Source: Asparagus officinalis (Eukaryota > Streptophyta > Magnoliopsida > Asparagales > Asparagaceae). Taken from it: a stretch of DNA of 64,000 nt. The DNA lies in assembly GCF_001876935.1 (NCBI RefSeq), contig NC_033803.1:57217221-57281220 (forward strand), in the 5' to 3' direction. A program made the position numbers and the translations under genes. The notes under the pieces are model-generated. The model was not told where the DNA came from. It worked only from the letters and a program-made list of their open reading frames with translations, and made no database searches. Positions 24,701 through 36,700 of the stretch are shown here, piece after piece; position 1 is the stretch's first letter, and every line of letters begins with the position of its first letter.

Positions 24701-27700
24701 ATATTCTGAATTTCCAGAGCAATAAAAACTAAGATTGTAGCTAGACAAGCCACAATGTGGACTCTTTTTCATACCAAAAGCGGATCACAACTAAAGTTCA
24801 CATTTGGACTAAGAGCAAAAGACTTGATGCCAGATTCCTAGGAAGAAAAGCTTTGGCTAGAAGGGCTCATATTCAAGCCAAGGAGGTTAGCTGGAAGTAG
24901 AAAGTCTGATGCAATTGATTGCACGATAGTATAATGCTAGATTACCAGTAAAGAAAACTAGTGCACATAGACTCCTGAGTTAATGTCGAGAAGGTCAGCT
25001 AGAAAGTAAATTAACGTAATTACATAATGCCAACATTAGGAGGTTTCAGTCAGCAATTGAATTGTCTCTGACACTCCTCTTATGGTCGCACCCATGTCTT
25101 AAAAACAACAATAACAACCACCACCACCACCACAAGAGTGCCTTTATCCAAAAAAATTCTTAGTTGCTTCCAGCCAAGTTCTTTTAGGTCTACATCAGTA
25201 CATCTAGATCTCGTTGCCCCATTAACTATAATCTTATCACTTTTTCTAACTAGCGCATTAAGAGGTCTTTGTTGTACATGACCATAACATCTTGGTCAAT
25301 TCTCCCTCATTTTCACCTCAATAGGAGCAATCTCTAATTTGTTACGGATGCACTCATTTCATATCTTTTAGTGTATACCCTCAAGACTATCATAACATTC
25401 TCATTGGTATGGTAGCACCTTGTCTTAAAAAGGATAATAAAAATCTACTGAACTATTAAATTTCTATAAAGTTGTTTAAATGGTTTCTCCTGAGATATGA
25501 GAGACTATTATTAAATCAATTCACATGTATAACATTTGAAAGGGTTTCTCGCATGTACCAAAAAATTTGTGTTAGCTAGGTGACTAATATGGTTCTGAAC
25601 TTCTGATAAAATAAGAAATGTACTAGTCTGTGCTTTTATTTTCCATCATGAAGGGATAAAAAACTTACAGGAACTCTGACATCAAGCTTCTCTAATCCAT
25701 CTTTTCCAGTGATTTTTAGTCTCAACGTCCGAGACCATATCCCAGATGTACGACTTCTTGAATCATTTGAGCTGAAATTTTCATATCCATAAGGAGTTAG
25801 AACTTCAACAATAGGGTCACGTTTATGTTCAGCGTCATTGTTTCTTTCTATCCTTGGGTTATAAGTGCTGCTGTCAGCCAAAGAGTAACCTGTATCTAAA
25901 AAATATGAGGGGTTAGTAACGTGAAAAAAAATCTCCACAGAAAAGCAGAAAATCTGATGCTCACCTTTCCTGGGAGATGGTTGAACAGCATTTATACTAT
26001 ATCGCTTTTCTTCTTCATAGTAGTCGTTGAAGCCCAAGGTGTCCTTTATTTCATCAAATGATGGCAAGCTCCCTGGTGGAGGGATGCGACCTCCTTTTAT
26101 GGCAGTAAGTGCGTCCTGAATTAATAATAAAATATTATTTCAAAACAAGCATTTAAAGGTCTAAAGAGAGACTACAAACTAGACCATCCTTGCCCTCAGT
26201 ACTACAAAAATAGATAGCAGAAAAAGAATATATATTTGAGGTGAGAACCATCACTTATATCTGAACAAAATCATATACAATGCATTATAAGCCAAGAAGT
26301 ATATGCTCTTCATAACTAGGCATTACAAGCAATTACAAATTATTAGAGAAATACTTCTATGTTTTTAGTTACATTTTTATCAGAGGTCATACTTTGGTCA
26401 GGAAATGAGATCTAGAAAAGAAAAAAAGAAATCTACCATCAGAAGTTAGACTAGAATTTTAGCAAGGAACGATATTTTCTGCATAAGTAGTACTAAATCC
26501 ATATTCATAATGTTTAGAAGCATCAGTCAACTGACTAGACTAAATCTAGACAGGAAGAGATTAAAGATAAAACAGTATAAAGCAATGGTTTCCACCACAA
26601 TGAGCATCGGCCAACATGATCCATCTAGATAAAATTTAAGTTGTTTTGTTCCAGATATATTTATGACCATGTGTTTGAACCTAAACTATTGATGATATCC
26701 TACCCACTGTTGCATAAAATGATGAATGCATGCCCATCCGTGTAAATGATGAGCTGTGTCTCTAAGATGCATCTTTTACTTGTATTAGATCAGAACTTTA
26801 CATCATTCTATATAACATCCCCTTAGTCTATCCTGCATCATTTTCCTTACTGGAGCTTCTATCAATATTTTTACAAAGGCAAAAGAAACTATAAGATATA
26901 GGCCTTGTCCCCTCAAAGTTTTGAGGCATTAGTTGGTTAGTATTTTAAATTACAGTTTAGGTAGGAAAAGTGGTAAGATTTTTGTTTAGAGGTTGGAAAC
27001 AATATAAAGCACATGAATCCATGAATAGTAATGGTTGAAGAATGATCTTCATAAAAGTAATAGCCATGTATTACAGAAACAGAAAACTAGTAGTAAAAAA
27101 ACTCACCCATCATGTATGAAACCTTGATATTTCTAGCCATTTCATTATCAGGATGACTCGGTAATATAATATCATTTCATATGTGTAAGTCAAAAGTACG
27201 CACCTCCATTGCTCGAATTGATACCCCAATCAAGGAAAGCGGGTAGGCTATAAGTTTGAATCCTATCTCCTCTAGTTCAATAGGATTTAATATGGGAGTT
27301 TTCCCCCCACCTTCAAGCATGTTAGCCTACAGTAAAATAAATTACAATTAGATTATGTAACACACCTAAGAATCAGATATTATTGGAAATAAAAAAAAAC
27401 TACTGCATTCTTATATCTAAAACTTCCAGAAACATATAGGTGACAAAGGCAGATAATGCTGCAAACAGAAAATGAGACTACTGAACTCTTCATATCAAGC
27501 TTCTAAAAACTTTATATTTATGTTTATTCCAAGAACTGTCTCCATTCGCATGCATAATCATTTGTATATGAAGGTTCTCGAAATTAAATTATGAAGTACA
27601 AGAAAATGTAAAACAATAATATACGACCGAATTTAGCCCATTACTAGCTTTCACCAGTAAAACGTAGAAAAAAGCTACTAAATAATGACAGAGGGCACAT

Positions 27701-30700
27701 ACTGGATGTCATCATTACATGTGCAACACGTACAACAGGATTTAATGATGGAAATTAATTGTAGTTGGGTATTGCAAAGTCTTTGATGAGGAGATTGAAA
27801 AAAAAAACATTTCAGCAACATTCGAATTCAATAAATGTACTAAATACTGCTAATGGTAGATTCCATAATCTAGGATGGAACTTTCTGATACTTTGAGCCT
27901 ACAGTTTTCAAGATGCAAGTGCATTGCACATCCCCAGATCTACATGCTTCCAATGGGCAAGAGAGACAAGTTAAGACAAAGAACAAACATGTCATCTAGT
28001 CATAACTTTAAATGATGAAATTTAGAACTAGGAACTTGTAATGATCCTAATTTTCATTGAGTAAATGTATATCAGATTACAAATTAAATTAGTAATTTTC
28101 AAATATTTATTTGGTTGTATTAATGTATAAATCTTTGATTACTAAAGATGTTTTATGCAAATAATAGCAGTAATTATGGTGATATGTAAGGATACAATTA
28201 GATGAGGGACGTTATTGAAAAATGGTTACAATTAGATATGACATTATAAGAGTGAATCAAACCCTAGTACCATACTGTTGTCGTAGCCTCTTGCATAGTT
28301 GCCTTTCAAAAGAAAAAAAAAGAAAAAAGAGTCAAAGTTACGACAACAGGATCAAGAACCAAAATTAAATAGTAGTTCATTGCTTTTTGTTGATTTTGCA
28401 TAAAGGGTGCACAGAACTACTTTGTTTCTTTTTTTCACACCCTCAACAATGTAAGTTAGCCTTTTCATATTATTATCCCTGTTATCAATGATAACATTAG
28501 ATATATATGTTGATATGATCTAATGTGTTAATCAAATGTGATGTAGAATAATTTGATAGGTTGAACAACAAGCCCGTCGCTCTCATCATAAATGCGTTTC
28601 GGGAGTCGCAGACCGACAACTGTTTAACTTCCACCTGTACTTAGCCAGCCAAGTTCGAGTGAAAGGGGGCAACTGTTATAGGTTGCAAAATAAGCAAGTG
28701 TTAATCTCTATTGGGAAGCCGACGCATGTCCCAGTCTGTGCTTAATCAGACTACTCCTGCAATTAACAACTCGAGCCATTCCTACGGCCGACTCCATAAG
28801 CTGACAACTTACGTAGTCGACTCAAGAGGCGCTACTTGTCCTATTCTCCAGGTCGAGCCCTTAAGACTCCACACTCAGCTTGCTATACCAGCCAACAACT
28901 TACGTAACCGACTAAAAAGGCAGTGTTTGCCGACCTCCAACAATACAATTGAAGAGACGGTAGTTTCCTCGAACCCCTCGCCGACAGTCGCCTACCTTAG
29001 CATTAACTACGCTGTCAGAGTCATCATTGCTCTAGCTTCCATAGTTTCCAACTGTCCATGACTCATCGGACTCAGTCAGTGCCAAGCAGCTACTGTCGCC
29101 CTACACTAATTGCTTGGATAACTCATCCTCACCTGCAACCGACACCTGTAAAGACACCTACCGAGTCAGCTGCCTACCTGGACTCGGTCATAGTTACCTT
29201 CATGCTCTTCCAATCTGCTATAAAAGGGAACTGCACTGCATGAGGTAACTTCTTCTATTAGGATTTAACTCCGAGCAATCCTTCACACTATTTCTCTTAT
29301 ATTTTCCTACTCAAGTTCGAACACGGACATGATCGTCGGAGGAACAACTAGAGAACCCAGCCGATCTACAAAGTCAGTCATCTGAAGTCATCTGAAGGAG
29401 TTTGAGGACCCTAACTCTACTTTAATCCTCAAAGAAACCCCCTATTTGATAACTAGTATCAATGAAGTCCATAATAGAAGTACAAAAACATACAAAGTTT
29501 TGCATAAATATTTTGATTGAAAAACGTAGCAGAAGGTTGATTAATTTAACCTATCCGTTATTGTTTCGAAATGAAAAGGCGTAGATGGATTTTGTGACCA
29601 AGCTTCCGAGAGCCGGAGAAGACGCTCATGTAGATATTGCGTTTGACAAAGATTTGAAGTTTTCTTTTAGATTTTTTGAGAATTTGATTTATGCTTTTAA
29701 TTACTAAGGTTCGGTATGAAAGGAAAGTTAAAGTTTGAGAATACTAAATCTTTGAAGATGTTTAGAGGACTGGGATAGCGGAATATAAAATTAGTTAGCT
29801 CATGAATTCTTTAGATTTTATAATGTATTTCATTGATCAATATTGAAGAGGTGAACTATAGAACTTAGAATAAATGTTGATAATGAGCCTCTTTGGCTAG
29901 GAGGATAATTGATATTCTATTTATTTACTAATTAGTGAGATTTTTGGATCAAAAAGAGAGAACATTGGCATTGAGAGTTGTTGTCCATTGGATTTTTATG
30001 GAATACTCATTAAACTCAGGAAGCAAATTGTGAGAATGAATTAAGGAAAGATACCATGATTTATTTGAGCACTCAAGTACATTCAAGTTTTGTGGACAAA
30101 ACTTCTTTTGAGGGGTGTAGTATGTAATATCCAAATTCTCAATTGTGACGTAACGAGGTTTACAAATTATTTTTATTGCCTATTTGAAGAAAGGAGCAGA
30201 TGAATACTTAATTGTGCTTATCAAATTGCAATAATAGATTTAAACTAAATAGTGACAATAATCATAGTACATATATAATTATAGTTTAGTTGAGATTGCT
30301 TGAGAAAATTATCACATGATCTAATGAACAAGTCAAATATGTTCAAGTTTTGAGGATAAAACTTTTGTCTAGGAGGATAGTATGTAATAATCCTAATTTT
30401 CATTGAGTAAATGTACATTAGATTACAAATTATATTAGTAATTTTAAAATATTTATTTGGTTCTATTAATGTATAAATATTTATTTGGTTTTATGCAAAT
30501 AATAGTAGTAATTATGGTGATATGTAAATATACAATTGGTTGGGGATGTTATTGAAAAATGGTTACAATTAGTTGAGGGACATTATTGAAAATTTTGACC
30601 TTATAAGAGTGAATCAAACACTAGTATCATACTGTTGCCGCAGCCTCTTGTATAGTTTCCTTTCAAAAGAAAAAAAGGAAAAAATCAAAGTTTCGGCAAC

Positions 30701-33700
30701 AAGATCAAGAACCGGAATTAAATAGTATTTTATTGCTTTTTGTTGATTTCAGAGAAAGGGTGCACTGGAACTACTTTGTTTCTTTTTTTCACGCACTCAG
30801 CAATGTAAGTTAGCAATTTTATATTGTTATCCCTTATATCAATGATAACATTAGATATATGTGTTGATATGATCTAGTGTGTTAACCAAATGCGATGTAG
30901 AATAATTTGATAGGTTGAACAACAAGCTTAGAATCAGTTTGGATCTAAGTCTTTCTATTTGAGGTTTTGCCTATGGCTACAAAGCTATGTATTGCTTTGT
31001 CATATTCACCTTGCTTTGAGCTGAATAAAACTTCTATCAGTCCATTTGAAACCTCTGTACATATCGCTTCGTTTTCCTCCTCTCAGACATCTCATCTTTG
31101 AGCTGGTTCAAAATCAAACTCATGCATCCCCAAAGCAACACCTTGCTGCCATTTCTTTGCTTTTGTTTTCAATATCATATTTGATTAATTCCTTGTCTAG
31201 AAAGCATCTGGTTCTACTCTTCTTTAGGTTTTAACACTAATGAATAGGATTTCAAGTTTCCCAAAAGGAAATACTATGTCTTATGGAACTTTGTCTTAGC
31301 TATAGGATAATTAGATATTTCATTTGGATTAATACTCTAGTATGATCATGTATGGTACTATTTAATTATTTATCTTTAGTAGGCGATTAAATCTTAGGAT
31401 ATACAATAGTGTTGATGGTTCTTTGCATTTATTCTTTAGGAGTTTCGAGTGGCTCCAAGGAGGTATTTCTGTTGTCTTTCAGGTATGTGGTAAGTGGTAA
31501 ATTTATGCATTGTGCATGGCATATTTTTCCTATAAAATGATAAGAAATATATTTGGATTCGTTTCCAATGAATAATATTCTTTTGTGGGACTTACTCGCA
31601 TATTTTTTTGTTTATATTATATCTGATGCAAATGAATATTTGGTATAAACTATACTTATTTTCTTTGTTGTCAGTCATCTTTTTCACATAATAGTAGGTT
31701 GAGATACATACGTACTTGATTTTACTAGTGGTTGCCTTTGGCATTCCTTTATAAAAGATTTGGTTATACGAATTTTGTTCCTTGTTCTCAAAGCATATGC
31801 ATCTCAAGTCAATATATCGGTATATGTCAGAGATAAGTTAGTCATCTAAACATGGCTCAATGTGCTTATAGGAGGTTTTCATTTTAGCAATGAGAGCCTA
31901 AATTTGGGTCTCATTGTCCCGAAACCACGGGCTTAATAATTGTGAGGTGTATCAAGTCAACAGAAGTATGAAGTGTTGACCGTATTGAGACATGAACTAC
32001 TTATTCTTCATCTTATGAAATTTATATTTTAGAGATATTGGATCAAGTTTTTTGAGTTCATTGATTATTTTACTATTTTAATATTTTGCTTATCAAGTCA
32101 AAATATTATAGTTTTTTGCAAAATCAGTATTTAATGTATGAATTAATCCACTTATTGAGTTGTGAACTCATTATGTTGTTTTCATTTTTTTCAGAGACTA
32201 GGGATTATGTGGAGATGATGGTTCCTAAATTCTTAGAAAGGAGCAAGAAATAAAATTGCAGATTGCTAATTTCTTATAGGTGGAGGTTAATTAAGTCATT
32301 GATGTTTAGTTGTTATTGAAAGTTTTGTAATAATGAGATTTTTTCCCCTTTAGGTTGAGTTTTATTTCAAGTTAAGGAATTTTGTTTATCTTAATAAGTT
32401 GGAAATATTTTGACTTTTGGATTATAGAGAATATTGTCATTGGTTTTAGTTCAATAATGAGATTATTTTGATGGACTTTTGATGAATATAGATTTTTGGA
32501 GGCTATTTTCACAGGATTAGTACGGCTCCAATATTCATTCTATGTTCAAAAATTGGGATCATGACAAAACTACACTCCAAATCATAATCTTTTATGCTAG
32601 ATAATCTTCGATGTATGCTCTCCATCTCTTAATGAAATTAAATCTATGGTTAAAGTTCTTCACTATATCCAAGGTTATCGATAGCGGATAGCATCGCATA
32701 GCGGTGAGGCGTTGCTAAGGCTGTTTAGAGCTATTACAGTAAATAACGGTAAAAAAAATGCAAAGTCAAATAGCGGTCTAATTTAGATATGTATAAATAT
32801 TCAAAAAAAATTTAAAAAATTCTAGAAAATTTAAAAGTGCATGTTTGATGATTTAAAGAGATCCTAAATATGAAATAGGCATGTAATCATTACAGAATAC
32901 CGAAGATGACTGGAGGAGAAGTCTAAGAGTCATTGTCTTCGAGAAGAGAAGCTGATCGATGAGAGGACTTCAGTAAGAGCAGCTCACGGTGAGAGGAAGT
33001 GTTGAGGGAGGTGTTGGAGACTACGGGAGGCGACGGGTATATGCCGAAAATCGCGGGAGGCGGTGGGATGCAGTGGTTGCGGGTCGGGGTTAATTTTTAA
33101 AATATAAACCTCAAACCATTTTTAAATAGCGGTCAAAAAGCGAATTTTGCCCGCAATCGCCCTCTATTTATCGTTATAGCACGCTATTGGTCGCTTTTGT
33201 GAGCGAAAAGTACATATTCCGTAATATGTCACAATTGTTGGGTGATAGCGTAACGAGAAGAGACCGGTAACAGTACTAGCACCGCTATTGCGGTGCTATT
33301 TACCGTTATTTATAACAGTGACTATATCTAATTTCAAACTCAAGGTTGAGCTTTCTCCACATGGAGGAGATTTGATGTATGACGACTTCCGCTTGAAAGC
33401 AAAAAAAGCAAAAGATTAAAATGTTTTATCAAATTTTGTATTCTTCAAATTGCGGTGCAATCATGAGCGTAAAACCCTATTTTATGATGTGGAACCATAA
33501 TTGAGGAATAAATGTTTATTAAGGTGGGTGATGTAAAAAGCACTACCCATCATACATGGATTATACCCCATATAGATTATTACGAAAAATTACATTTTGG
33601 AATATTGATATTGATATTTTGGAGTATTCTGTGGTTTTTGACCTCATAAGTAGAATTGAAGGCCCTGCTTGAATGAGATGACCATAAGTATATTCAAGCG

Positions 33701-36700
33701 TAAAACCCCCTTTGGGGCATGCATTAAATAAAAGAATCCATATATTTCCAATTTATTTTTAAATTAATTTCACATTCTCATTCACGATGTTCTTACTTAT
33801 AACCTCATATAAACTTGCAGACATTTTTTTTAGTAATCCTAAGTAGAGGTGTTACCATCAGTTTAAGATTCCAATCACATACTAAACTTTCATGATGCAT
33901 ACATAAGTTAATGTGATTATTCTAAAGTTCCACAAGTAGGTACTCAATTAGGACCACAATCATCAATCTAACAGGCAGTTAATCATAGTGATCCCAACTG
34001 CAAGTTGCAAAGGTTGGAAGGGACGTAATAATCCCTCCCAAGACTAGATTCCATAAGAATCAAAGGTTGAAAGGAACAGGAGGGAGAGACACCATCTTAC
34101 TCCAAAAACCACTTTTGCTATCAAATATTTGGTCCCTGGCACATGAAATGGTATGAAAAGTGTTCTTTTATACATCAACTGCTGACATTAAGCCCAATTT
34201 GATCTGTTCACATCTTTTTTGTTACTTGAGAGCGCTTTTAAAAAAAAATTGTCTTCTAACTGTTTAATGGTCATAGTCACTGACAGCAGATTGATCCATT
34301 TATGTTTCGAGTAGATTTTTGAGGTAAAAGGAGAAATCTTTCCAGAATTATTTTGTTTTATGTTGGTTAGGTCTAATAATGTATCCATCAAATCCAACAG
34401 GCTAAGAAACTTAGCTATGTTCTTGCATAGAACAATGTTGGCCACAAGCCTGATGACAAGAATAAAGACTAAACTAAAGCCTAAGGCAATTAAAGGGTAA
34501 GGGAAAATGTAATATGTGGAATAAGGCATGGTATCTGCTGAATAAGATATGACTATAAAGAATAACACAGAACTCTATGAGGCGTCAGTTAAGATATTCA
34601 TAAATTCTCTAGCTGTTGATAAATTATGAAAGGGAATTAGAAGCAAGCATCGTCAAGTTTAGATGGTGCTTTTAAGCCTGTTAAACCTTGACCATAACAA
34701 TCTATGGTAATTCATTGCAATAAAAGAAATGTATGGATTGAATAGATGGTGGTTCCTTGGATTCATTTCAAACAAATTCTTCCAACAGAAGAAGAAAAAA
34801 AATGATCAGACAGCATGCATATAAAAAAACAATGTTACCATTTTTGGAAGTAAAGGAGAAATCTCACACAGGGCCTTCATCTCTTCTCTGGAAGCAAGTG
34901 CGTCAATGAAAAGAACATCTGCTCCAGCGTCAGCAAAGGCTCTTGATCTCCGTAAGGATTCCTCAAGGGATACAGCTTGACGGGAATCAGTTCGTGCTAT
35001 GATAACAATATCAGAGCCACTCTCTTTGCGTGCATCAATAGCTGCTTTTATGCGCATCACAGCCTCCTCCCTTGAAACCACTTTCCTTCCATGAGTATGG
35101 CCACAGGCTTTTGGTGAAACCTTTAAGAAGAACAAACAATATAATTGATACAGGTTTCATGACATAAAGAGAAAATCATTATGTGAGTTATTGCCCAGTT
35201 ATATTTTTTATTTCAAAAAGCAAGCTGGGTAGTTGACACTTGTATTTCCATATAATTTATTATGAGGTGATAACTGGCCACTTAAGATGTAGCTTCCGAG
35301 AAAACCTATGTTAAAGCTAAAATGTACTTCAACTTAATATAGAAGTTTTTGGTATTAAGAACACTGCTTCAAGTTTTTGGTATTAATAACTCTGCTTCAA
35401 GCATGTTTAGCTCCAATTGTTTTTTACCAAGAACGGATTATATTTGATGAACATTTGGTCATAAGTAGTCAGTTTCAAGAAAGTTTCAAATGCTGTGCTA
35501 TGGAAAATGCAGATGGCTACATAATATATTTCGACCGCTAGCCTAACCCTAATTAGCTTGACAATACCTTCATGATTATCAAAAGAAAATGCCATTATGT
35601 GAAGGAAAAAAAAAATTCCTGAATCCCAAACAGACAACTAAAACTTTGAGCTACAGGAAAGACTTTGTTATGAAAACTCTAAAGAATGAACTTTTACCTG
35701 ATCTTCTAGAATAATCCCTGCAAAACCAGCCTTAATAAAACCTTTCACAGTTCTTTTGACATTCAATTCATTCCCATATCCATTGTCTCCATCTCCAATC
35801 ACAGGAATTGAGACGGCTTGTGTTATTTGATATCCTTGATCCACCATTTCTCCATAAGAAATAAGACCAACATCCGGTAACCCCAAACGAGCCGCCGAAA
35901 CTGAGAACCCTGAAGATACAAGAATATTCTTTAACAAACATCCTAGTTAAGAGTTGAAAATTCTCCTTCACATGTATCAAATATCATTACAAGTTTCAAC
36001 CATATAGCAGAATCAATATTTTAGCAAAATGCAAGTCGAACTAGTAGGCAAAAAAATGATTATCATACTATGTTACACAGACACAGGTGCGGATACGGGA
36101 CAATGAAAAGTTTGTAAAAGGTAGGATACAGGGACCGGCTATATACATCCGTATTAAATTAACCAACTCAAACTTCAATTTCTTCAGTTTCAGAAGCCGG
36201 GTATATCAAAAAAATAACACTTATACCAGAACCAAGCACCTATAAGGTCCTTGCTCATTATTCACATGCATCAAAATAACTATTGTTAAGAAATATTATA
36301 GAGATCTATTAGATTAGGAATAATATATTAGGAATATGTAATTGAGAGATGCTCGAGATGTGATTTTATATCATACCTATTTTGTAACGTCCTCCTGACC
36401 TCTATTTAAGAGAGGCTAGAGTTAGATGAATAATAACTTGATCTTCTTGACCTTTTTCTATTTCTCTACATGGTATCAAAGCCAAGTTATTAAAACTAGA
36501 GAGACCTCATTCCTCCTCCACAACCTCTGGGCCACCGAGGGGATTTTGCTGCATTACATGCTTCCCCTTAGTAGCTTCGACACAGACCTCGACTACATCA
36601 ACTCTCTCTTTCATCGGCAATGGAACTGTTCATCAGCAGCGGAGCTGTTCATTCTTGTAGTTCTATTCCCTCGAGAGCACTGTTTATCCACGGCGGTACT

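Larger units (their letters stand above)
22252..26028. repeat. 1.78-kb segmental tandem duplication with partial exon 5 and exon 6
   Basis: Unit 1 is 22252-24032 and unit 2 is 24248-26028, at a constant offset of 1996 bp and apparently without differences. Between them lie two near-identical ATA/AAT-rich linkers (24033-24080 and 24203-24250) and a third, 118-bp copy of the unit's beginning (24079-24196). Contents of each unit: intron sequence, LINE scrap, a short CCA/CAC run, exon 6, and the last 64 bp of exon 5. Confidence 0.9.
28037..32566 (+). mobile_element. Degenerate Tekay-type gypsy element in intron 3, with a nested insertion
   Basis: The 5' LTR starts at 28037 (TGTAATGATCC) and the 3' LTR at 30383 (TGTAATAATCC), ending at 32566 (GGGATCATGACA). 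The first 540 bp of the two LTRs align. Flanks are GAACT (28032-28036) and AAACT (32567-32571), four of five bases matching as a target duplication. The internal part ends in TTTTGAGGATAAAAC then an AGGAGGATAG purine tract, as in Tekay elements. Most internal coding sequence and the rest of the 5' LTR are gone, replaced from 28571 by another element's 3' end. Confidence 0.78.

Noticed and set aside
34188..34568. 126-residue minus-strand frame with hydrophobic segments
   Set aside because: It lies inside intron 3, matches no family known to me and has the biased composition of AT-rich DNA.
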